Assembly (NCBI GenBank): GCA_030605245.1
Contig: JAUWIS010000071.1
Span: 1 to 5,134, forward strand
DNA: 5,134 nucleotides
From: Methanobacteriota archaeon
GTDB taxonomy: Archaea; Thermoplasmatota; JASEFT01; JAUWIS01
Direction: 5' to 3'
Positions 1 to 5,134 of the stretch are shown piece after piece (positions within the stretch are counted from its first letter, which is position 1; each line of letters starts with the position of its first letter). The notes under the pieces were generated by a model that worked only from the letters and a program-made list of their open reading frames with translations, ran no database searches and was not told the DNA's origin. Position numbers and translations under genes: made by a program.

Positions 1-3000
1 ATGTTGACAAAAACACTTACTATCTCACAATCCAGGAAGCGATAGATGATGCAGACCCAGGGAACACAATCGAAGTATCAAACGGAACATATTATGAGAA
101 CATCATCATAAACAAGACAATAAACCTGATTGGTGAGGATAAAAATAACACAATCATTGACGGCAGCGGCACAGGTGATGTTATTTATATCTCTGCGGAT
201 TGGGTGAATTTGAGCGGGTTCGGGGTGAGGAATAGCGGAGACTATCATTATGCAGTGTATTTTGCCTCATCTACTACTCACAATACTCTTTCAAATTGCT
301 GTGTAACAGAGAATTATTATAGCATATTCCTTGACCACTCATCAAACTACAATCTCATTTCAAATTGTACTATATCAAACAGTGCTACAGGCAGTGGAAT
401 ATGTCTTTCTGGTTATACAAACGATAATATTATTTTAAACTGTACTATATCAAACATTAGTAGAGGTATAGTGCTTTATTATCCCTCAACAAACAATATT
501 ATTTCAAATTGTACTATATCATTGGTCTCTTGGTGGGGGATATATATCGGCAGTGGATCAAACAACCTTATCACAAACTGTCGCATATATCAAAGTAACT
601 ATCATGGCATTTATATTCGCTCTAGCTCAAATGGTAATACTATCACAAATTGTGAGATATATGCAAATGATGAGTACGGAATCTTTCTCTATAATTCTGC
701 AAATGACAATATTATTACAAACTGCAACATATCAAACAACAATTATAGCATTTACATCACCTCATCATCAAATAATAATCTAATCCATCACAACAACTTC
801 ATCAACAACACAAACAATGCATACGATGAATGCACCAATTACTGGGACAACGGCACGGGTGGCAACTACTGGAGCGACTATGATGAACCAAGCGAAGGTG
901 CTTATGACAATAATACTGATGGGATTGTAGATACACCTTACGCGATACCAGGCGGGAGTAATTATGATAATTATCCATTCATAAGTCCAAGTGGTTGGGA
1001 AGAAGAAATAGGACTAACACCTCATGATCCAATCTACATTAACAGCAACACTGATTTTGCATCACAAGCAAGTAGCGAAGGCTGGGCTGGTAATGGAACG
1101 GAAGGGAATCCATATATAATAGAAAATTATGATATAAATGCGGGCACAGCACATGGTATTGAAATTAGAAATACTAATGTATATTCCATTATAAGAAACT
1201 GTGTAATTCATGATGGCAAAATAAGCGAAGATGGCGTATATGGAAATTATGGCATCTTCTTCCACAATGTAAAAAATGGTACTGTTGATAATATAACTTC
1301 CTACAGCAACTTTGTTGGTATCTATATGCAGTCATTATCTAATAATCAACTCATAAACTGCACTGTATATAACAATTCTGAAGGCATCTATTTGTATTTT
1401 GCATCAAATAATCAAATCATAAAATGTACTGCTTATGACAATGTCCGTGGCATCTGGTTGGATAATTATTCGGCAAATAATCAAATCACAAACTCTACTG
1501 TGTACAATAATCCCTATGGGATTTCTCTGTATTATTCATTAAATAACAAAATCGTAAATTGCGTAGTCTATAACAATGGTTATAGTTTGTGGCTGTATTA
1601 TTCGTCAGATAATCAAATCGCAAACTGCGATGTTAATAATAGTTTTAAGAACGGTATCTATCTGTATTATTCCTCAAACAACAAAATTCATTATTGTAAT
1701 ATTTATAATAACACTGATTACGGTGTTTATAATTATAATTCAGCGGTAGAGTATCAGGTAAATGCAACCTACAATTGGTGGGGTGATACAAGTGGTCCTG
1801 GTGGTGTAGGCCCAGGAAATGGTGACGAAGTGAATTATATGGTTCTTTACGAGCCTTGGCTTGTTGTGCCTTGGGGTGTTGAAGACGTAGTGCCACCACA
1901 AATATGTAACATACAGGCGTTTCCAGTATCACAGGAAATCTATGGTTATGTGAATATCACATGCACCATAACCGATAACGTTGCAGTAAGTACTGCAAAA
2001 GTTAACGTCACAGGTCCTGCTGGGTTTACATCTATAAATGCAACAATGACAAGAATTGCAGGCACTAACAACTATTATTATAACATCACCTACTCTATCC
2101 CTGGCAAATATTCTTATTATATTTTTACAATGGATACAAGCAATAACGGGAACAAATCTGCAGAATACCAACTTACTATTCAGGATACAACAATACCAGA
2201 AATTTCAAATATCTACGGTATACTCTCTGGTGTGATGAATATATCTACTGGACATATAGTGTATTGGAGTGTATGTATTTCATGCGGAGTTACTGACAAT
2301 TTTGCAGTAAGCATTGTAAAAGTTAATATTACAGGCCCAGTAGGTTTTATACCAATTAATGTAACCATGACGAGATATTCTGCGACCCCATATACTTATG
2401 AGTCTTACGTCTATGATACAACATACTCAATTGCCGGCACATATTCTTATTACATATGGGCAAATGATACAAGCGGTAATGAGAAGAAATCTCCAGAATA
2501 CCATTTCACTATACCGATAGCAGTTGCAGAAACTATTGATGATAAAGAAGTTAATGTAATTGGTATTGGAAATGGGACAGTAAACATAGAATCAGTAGCG
2601 CTGCCTCAACCTCCACCTGAGAATCTACAATATATAGGGATCCAGGTTAACGTCACCATTACAGGAACCCTTACTTATTCAAATATCACCATAAAATATA
2701 ATGAAAGCGATGCTGCGGGCATAGATGAAACTATGCTTAGAATGTATTATTGGACTGGCACAGAATGGAGGCTCTGCAATAACACAGGTGTAAATACAGC
2801 TAATAATATCGTTTGGGCGAACGTTTCTCATTTAACGATATTCGTGCCTATGGCAGAGAAAGTAATAGAGGCACCAGCGCCTCCGCCTAACTTATTCCTA
2901 TATATTGGAATCGCAGTTATTGCAGCAATAATTATTGTAATCTTCATAGTGCTCATGCTTGCTGGGATAGAAATTATAAGGGTGAGAAAAGTAAAAAGAC

Positions 3001-3125
3001 GCAGGATATTCCGTCCACAAATAGTTAAGTGTATATATTGTCAAGAAACTACAAAGATAACATCATGTGATAGACCTTTACTATTTGAGTGCCCAAAATG
3101 TGGTGGAAAAAGTGTGATAAAATGA
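1..3125 (+). CDS. Large NosD-like beta-helix surface protein with Ig-like modules, C-terminal membrane anchor and zinc ribbon (5' partial)
   Basis: The frame is open from the left edge (first full codon at 3) to TGA 3123-3125, giving 1040 visible residues (residue n starts at base 3n). The GTG at 204 is not the start: upstream codons encode typical beta-helix N-terminal sequence (TIQEAIDDADPGNTIEV, NGTYYENIIINKTINLIGED). A signal peptide and some tens of residues are probably missing. Order: beta-helix 1 (about 1-271); NosD-type closing segment 272-326 (GGNYWSDYDEPSEG, DTPYAIPGG, DNYPF); beta-helix 2 (about 340-620), opening with GWAGNGTEGNPYIIENYDI and ending near NWWGDTSGPGG (591 on); two Ig-like modules (631-727, 728-838); a membrane-proximal beta domain (840-950); a proline linker; a transmembrane helix (964-989); basic RVRKVKRRR; and a zinc ribbon with C1010/C1013 and C1030/C1033. 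The family is known from archaeal cell-surface proteins; adhesion, glycan binding or sensing are possible. There is no evidence that this is the nitrous-oxide-reductase NosD itself. Confidence 0.92.
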   Translation, partial: VDKNTYYLTIQEAIDDADPGNTIEVSNGTYYENIIINKTINLIGEDKNNTIIDGSGTGDVIYISADWVNLSGFGVRNSGDYHYAVYFASSTTHNTLSNCCVTENYYSIFLDHSSNYNLISNCTISNSATGSGICLSGYTNDNIILNCTISNISRGIVLYYPSTNNIISNCTISLVSWWGIYIGSGSNNLITNCRIYQSNYHGIYIRSSSNGNTITNCEIYANDEYGIFLYNSANDNIITNCNISNNNYSIYITSSSNNNLIHHNNFINNTNNAYDECTNYWDNGTGGNYWSDYDEPSEGAYDNNTDGIVDTPYAIPGGSNYDNYPFISPSGWEEEIGLTPHDPIYINSNTDFASQASSEGWAGNGTEGNPYIIENYDINAGTAHGIEIRNTNVYSIIRNCVIHDGKISEDGVYGNYGIFFHNVKNGTVDNITSYSNFVGIYMQSLSNNQLINCTVYNNSEGIYLYFASNNQIIKCTAYDNVRGIWLDNYSANNQITNSTVYNNPYGISLYYSLNNKIVNCVVYNNGYSLWLYYSSDNQIANCDVNNSFKNGIYLYYSSNNKIHYCNIYNNTDYGVYNYNSAVEYQVNATYNWWGDTSGPGGVGPGNGDEVNYMVLYEPWLVVPWGVEDVVPPQICNIQAFPVSQEIYGYVNITCTITDNVAVSTAKVNVTGPAGFTSINATMTRIAGTNNYYYNITYSIPGKYSYYIFTMDTSNNGNKSAEYQLTIQDTTIPEISNIYGILSGVMNISTGHIVYWSVCISCGVTDNFAVSIVKVNITGPVGFIPINVTMTRYSATPYTYESYVYDTTYSIAGTYSYYIWANDTSGNEKKSPEYHFTIPIAVAETIDDKEVNVIGIGNGTVNIESVALPQPPPENLQYIGIQVNVTITGTLTYSNITIKYNESDAAGIDETMLRMYYWTGTEWRLCNNTGVNTANNIVWANVSHLTIFVPMAEKVIEAPAPPPNLFLYIGIAVIAAIIIVIFIVLMLAGIEIIRVRKVKRRRIFRPQIVKCIYCQETTKITSCDRPLLFECPKCGGKSVIK
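270..783 (+). repeat. Beta-helix coil array A with cysteine ladder (inside the surface protein)
   Basis: Seven successive coils carry an Asn-Cys step of the form I-(S/T/L)-N-C-x-(I/V), with the ladder Cys codons starting at 297, 366, 441, 510, 579, 651 and 723. The spacing is 23, 25, 23, 23, 24 and 24 residues. Similarity is visible at the DNA level, where aattgtactatatc or a near copy recurs at 363, 438 and 507. This is the pattern of a right-handed parallel beta-helix with an internal ladder of like residues. The regular spacing is seen directly; the fold is inferred from the family. Confidence 0.85.
1185..1745 (+). repeat. Beta-helix coil array B with cysteine ladder (inside the surface protein)
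   Basis: This is the second set of coils, with units such as GIYLYYSSNNKI followed by N-C-x-V/I-Y-N-N. Ladder positions start at 1359, 1425, 1494, 1560, 1626 and 1695, spaced 22, 23, 22, 22 and 23 residues; the 1494 position is Ser (TCT) in place of Cys. An isolated first step lies at 1200 (RNCVI). The period is about one residue shorter than in array A. Asn, Tyr and Ser are abundant, as expected for exposed turns of an extracellular beta-helix. Confidence 0.85.
1893..2516 (+). repeat. Tandem pair of Ig-like modules (inside the surface protein)
   Basis: Two adjacent modules share a common pattern: a proline-rich start with I-x-N-I (PPQICNI and IPEISNI), TDN-(V/F)-AVS, KVN-(V/I)-TGP, NATMTR or NVTMTR, a YSI-x-G-x-YSYYI strand, and an SPEYHFTI or SAEYQLTI end. 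The first covers about 1893-2183, the second about 2184-2516. The matching ttgcagtaag occurs at 1981 and 2302, an offset of 321 bases (107 residues). They resemble the Ig-like or cadherin-like beta-sandwich modules common in archaeal surface proteins, probably a stalk between the beta-helices and the membrane. The second module contains an extra segment rich in Tyr and Ser/Thr. Confidence 0.75.
2892..3122 (+). other. C-terminal anchor region: transmembrane helix, basic stop-transfer segment, cytoplasmic zinc ribbon
   Basis: About 26 hydrophobic residues (2892-2969, LFLYIGIAV onward, rich in Ile, Val and Ala) follow a short Pro/Ala linker. The strongly basic RVRKVKRRR comes directly after, which by the positive-inside rule puts the C-terminus in the cytoplasm. 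The last 31 residues hold CIYC (Cys codons at 3030 and 3039), a lone Cys (3066) and CPKC (Cys codons at 3090 and 3099). Two CxxC knuckles separated by 16 residues fit a small zinc ribbon. Neither metal binding nor function can be proved from sequence. Confidence 0.85.
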
Positions 3126-3184
3126 TGTGTGATACATCTCCATTTATGATGACATCCTTCACTTTAATGCGCAGGCGTGCATAG

Positions 3185-3194
3185 TTTTAAATAT
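3185..3194 (+). promoter_or_regulatory. Putative archaeal TATA box for the bactofilin-like gene
   Basis: The stretch ttttaaatat lies in the 101-base gap upstream of the ATG at 3227. With usual archaeal spacing of about 25-30 bases from box to start site, transcription would begin near 3215-3222, only a few bases before the ATG. There is no clear Shine-Dalgarno sequence directly upstream, which fits a very short leader or a leaderless transcript. No convincing BRE is visible, so the assignment rests on position and composition only. Confidence 0.4.
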
Positions 3195-3226
3195 CCTGTA
3201 AATAATTTGTATATCGGGATGGGCAG

Positions 3227-4141
3227 ATGTTTGACAAAAAAACCTTTGTAATTCCGGACAAAACAGTTTTTGAGGAGCATAACATAGTAGTAAATGGTGA
3301 TGTTGTTATTTCTGACAGAGCAAATCTGGAATATGGTATTATAACAGACAAAAGGATTTTTATTGGTGAAAATGTATCGACAAATGGAAACATTACTGCT
3401 AAGGATGATATAAGGATTGATATGTTTTCTGTTGTAAACGGTGATATTGACGGGAAAAAGGATATTTATCTCGGTGAGAAGGTAACCATTTTTGGTAAGA
3501 TTTTTGTCGGAAGGGATCTGGATGTTGGTGATGATGTAAAAATTGAGAAGGGTTTTGAGGCGCGTGGCTGGATAAACATACGCAACCCTATACCAATTAT
3601 GATTTATATTTTTATTTATCTTCTTGAACTGCTGCGTCAGGGAAAAAGCAAGGAGGTGGAAAAAATATTAAAGGAAATTGAAAAGGAGGACGAAATGTTT
3701 TTTGTTTCCGATGATTTTTTGTTTGTGCCAAAAAACTCTTTTGTAGGTGTTTATGAATCAAGAATCAAAGGTAATACAAGAATAGGGAATCATTGTTCCC
3801 TCATTGGCAACTATTTTGTTTCAGGGGATATAAAGATAGGAAATGAAACAGAGATATACGGTGGTTTAAAGGTAGAAAATAATGTAATCCTTGGTGAGAA
3901 AAGCATCGTTAACGGTGATGTTGAATGCAAAGGAAAACTAATCATTGGGGACGGATGCCAGGTTTTTGGTGATGTGGTATGCAAAAGATTGGAGATGTTC
4001 AGAAGCGCTTTAATCAACGGTACAATAAATGCTGAGAATGGTGTGCGTTTCAAAACAGCTGAGGATAAAAACATGAGGGAAAAGGTTGAAAGATTTAATA
4101 TTGGTGTTGATGATGTTGAAAGTGTTTTGAGCAATCAGTAA
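3227..4141 (+). CDS. Bactofilin-like polymer-forming protein (archaeal 'predicted acyltransferase', COG4801-like)
   Basis: The protein has 304 residues, from ATG 3227 to TAA 4139-4141. Residues 20-118 and 163-275 are beta-solenoid blocks made of short V-x-G-(D/N/K)-I type steps (VVNGDVVI, STNGNITA, VVNGDIDG, IFGKIFVG, SIVNGDVE, QVFGDVVC, LINGTINA). This is the signature of bactofilins (DUF583/CcmA) and related archaeal proteins, often labelled acyltransferases because the repeats resemble left-handed hexapeptide helices. Between them, residues 119-155 form a hydrophobic segment (NPIPIMIYIFIYLLELL) followed by a charged helix (SKEVEKILKEIEKEDE). No catalytic motif is evident, so a structural, filament-forming role at the membrane is more likely than enzyme activity. 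The start is supported by the TATA-like box just upstream; the ATG at 3219 is out of frame. The gene is co-directional with the surface-protein gene, 101 bases away, and overlaps queE tail to tail. Confidence 0.85.
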   Translation: MFDKKTFVIPDKTVFEEHNIVVNGDVVISDRANLEYGIITDKRIFIGENVSTNGNITAKDDIRIDMFSVVNGDIDGKKDIYLGEKVTIFGKIFVGRDLDVGDDVKIEKGFEARGWINIRNPIPIMIYIFIYLLELLRQGKSKEVEKILKEIEKEDEMFFVSDDFLFVPKNSFVGVYESRIKGNTRIGNHCSLIGNYFVSGDIKIGNETEIYGGLKVENNVILGEKSIVNGDVECKGKLIIGDGCQVFGDVVCKRLEMFRSALINGTINAENGVRFKTAEDKNMREKVERFNIGVDDVESVLSNQ

Positions 4142-4794
4142 CCTCTTTTGTTCCCCCATATAATCTTATGCAGTTGCATTAAAACCCTGACATTTAACCC
4201 ATCCTTCAAAACACTCTCCGCAATTTTTTTTATTTTTATTCCTCCAACCGGCATGTATACAATACTGCATCCCGGCTTGTATTTTTTTATAATTTTTTTC
4301 GCATAATCATAATCCTTTTTATCCTTGAGGACAAACTTCAACTGGTCTGTTTTTGTTAGTTTTTTTATGTTTTCAAAATTCATTCTTTTTTCCATTTTTG
4401 ATGATGGGCATTTAACATCCATTGAGACTAAAAAGTTCTTTGATTTCGGCAGACCATCCAAGGGTAACGAGCCATTTGTTTCAAGATTTACATTATACCC
4501 AATTTTTAAAAGTCTGTTAATTAAAATCCTCACATTTTTCTGAAGCAGTGGCTCACCACCTGTTATGCACACATATTTTGCAGGATATTTTTTTACATTT
4601 TTTATTATTTCAGATATTTTCATGTCCTTTCCATTCTCAAAATTTTTTGCATAAACAGTATCACACCACCTACATGACAAGTTGCATCCCTGTGTTCTGA
4701 TGAAAACTGTTGGAACGCCTATCTGGATTCCTTCACCCTGAATAGAGTAAAAGATTTCATTGATTCTTATTGTTTTTTTCATTTTATCATTCAT
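4135..4794 (-). CDS. queE: 7-carboxy-7-deazaguanine synthase (radical SAM enzyme QueE)
   Basis: QueE converts 6-carboxytetrahydropterin to 7-carboxy-7-deazaguanine using SAM, a 4Fe-4S cluster and Mg2+. In archaea this leads through preQ0 to archaeosine at tRNA position 15. The protein has 219 residues from the ATG at 4794. Visible are the N-terminal INEIFYSIQGEG (11-22), the radical SAM CxxxCxxC motif GCNLSCRWCDT with C37, C41 and C44, the SAM-binding TGGEP (78-82), ETNGS (105-109), DVKCPSS (126-132), QLKFV (151-155) and the C-terminal QLHKIIWGNKRG. Length and motifs are normal for the short QueE type. The ATG at 4794 overlaps the upstream stop by 8 bases (atgaatga), suggesting coupled translation. 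An ATG at 4782 (MKKTIRINEIF) is an equally reasonable start; the TTG at 4818 is unlikely because it adds sequence untypical of the family. Confidence 0.93.
   Translation of the reverse strand: MNDKMKKTIRINEIFYSIQGEGIQIGVPTVFIRTQGCNLSCRWCDTVYAKNFENGKDMKISEIIKNVKKYPAKYVCITGGEPLLQKNVRILINRLLKIGYNVNLETNGSLPLDGLPKSKNFLVSMDVKCPSSKMEKRMNFENIKKLTKTDQLKFVLKDKKDYDYAKKIIKKYKPGCSIVYMPVGGIKIKKIAESVLKDGLNVRVLMQLHKIIWGNKRGY
4224..4240 (+). terminator. Possible T-tract terminator for the plus-strand transcript, inside queE antisense
   Basis: Eight T, an A and five more T lie about 85 bases after the bactofilin-like stop, and similar T runs follow near 4283-4299. Archaeal RNA polymerases often terminate on such T tracts without a hairpin. 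The tracts are also simply the complement of lysine AAA codons in queE, so function is uncertain. The convergent genes leave no other space for a terminator. Confidence 0.25.
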
Positions 4795-5134
4795 ACATTT
4801 TTTTAGCGCCTTCAGCAATCTTCATGCCAAGTTTTGTTAGATACACCTTTAAATTTTCTGTTATTATTATTCTCTCCTGTTCTTTCATTTTCGGTAAGAG
4901 TTTTATTTCTGTTTGATTTAACTCGGATATAGGTAAAGCCTTTTTAGGCGATGTGGCATTTGCATCTATAAGTTTTATCATTAGCATGTCATCCACATCA
5001 GGATTATAGTCCACAAGGGTTCTTATATATGGGTCCATCCAGTCCTGCTTGATTATTTTTGTTTCCCCCCCTCTTTTTAGTATCTCTATCACAGGAGGCA
5101 CAGATGCATCGTATGTAGCGCTTAATGTATCCAC
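4787..5134 (-). CDS. Unidentified archaeal protein, C-terminal part (5' partial)
   Basis: The frame is open from the right edge to TGA at 4789-4787, leaving 115 residues of the C-terminus. The GTG at the very edge is probably an internal Val (VDTLSATYD), so the start lies outside. The piece is soluble-looking and mixed in charge, with DWMDPYIRTLVDYNPDVDDM, a Leu/Lys-rich middle (SELNQTEIKLLPKMKEQERIIIT) and a final LTKLGMKIAEGAKKMYE. The last part resembles the end of a winged-helix-like unit, as in some archaeal DUF505-type proteins, but I cannot confirm that family. It lies directly upstream of queE in the same direction with an 8-base overlap, so the two are probably co-transcribed. Real coding is supported by the long open frame and this tight junction. 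Confidence 0.7.
   Translation of the reverse strand: MDTLSATYDASVPPVIEILKRGGETKIIKQDWMDPYIRTLVDYNPDVDDMLMIKLIDANATSPKKALPISELNQTEIKLLPKMKEQERIIITENLKVYLTKLGMKIAEGAKKMYE

Noticed and set aside
553..783. 76-codon open frame on the plus strand in another frame of the beta-helix array
   Set aside because: Its sequence is a frame-shifted echo of the repeat units; the main frame has clear family motifs.
297..783. Regularly spaced short repeats that could suggest a CRISPR array
   Set aside because: The similarity is partial, in frame and at multiples of three bases, and follows protein coil structure. Spacers are not unique sequences between identical repeats.
1645..2171. Open frames on the minus strand inside the surface-protein gene
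   Set aside because: They lie wholly opposite a well-supported repeat protein, have low-complexity or implausible composition (many Tyr, Cys and His), and show no domain or start signal.
3124..3138. Small inverted repeat gatgt-gtgat-acatc at the end of the surface-protein gene
   Set aside because: The stem is only five base pairs, is AT-rich and has no T tract after it; chance is sufficient explanation.
3811..4134. 107-codon minus-strand open frame opposite the bactofilin-like gene
   Set aside because: It runs fully antisense to conserved solenoid repeats and is rich in Ser, Thr, Pro and Leu, as expected for a shadow frame. It also abuts the queE end without any sign of its own promoter.
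4325..4543. Plus-strand open frame inside queE
   Set aside because: It is antisense to conserved QueE motifs and is Phe-rich because of the complement of AAA/GAA codons.

Overview
This AT-rich window looks archaeal, most likely from a euryarchaeal lineage and possibly Thermoplasmatota. Three things suggest this. One is a long surface protein of tandem NosD-type beta-helices and Ig-like modules ending in a membrane anchor and a tiny zinc ribbon. The second is a bactofilin-like protein of the archaeal 'predicted acyltransferase' kind (COG4801 from memory). The third is a QueE gene, expected in archaeosine synthesis. The placement is inferred from gene content and style; no rRNA or other marker is present.

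Layout: positions 1-3125 (+) hold the 3' part of the surface-protein gene, whose start lies left of the window. A 101-base gap (3126-3226) with a TATA-like box leads into a 304-residue bactofilin-like gene (3227-4141, +). That gene meets queE (4135-4794, -) tail to tail with a 7-base overlap. queE in turn overlaps the end of an unidentified gene that enters from the right edge (4787-5134, -). Almost every base is coding, no gap exceeds about 100 bases, and I saw no tRNA, rRNA, CRISPR array or insertion sequence.

How the genes may work together: the two plus-strand genes are both beta-solenoid proteins. One is predicted outside the cell with a cytoplasmic zinc-ribbon tail; the other is predicted to be a polymer-forming protein inside the cell or at the membrane. 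Their adjacency could reflect a cell-envelope role, but a promoter seems to separate them and no direct link is shown. The minus-strand pair is a compact, probably co-transcribed unit in which only QueE, an enzyme of 7-deazaguanine synthesis for tRNA modification, can be named. The least ordinary element is the surface protein: two regular cysteine-ladder beta-helices, duplicated Ig-like modules, and an anchor joined to an intracellular zinc ribbon.
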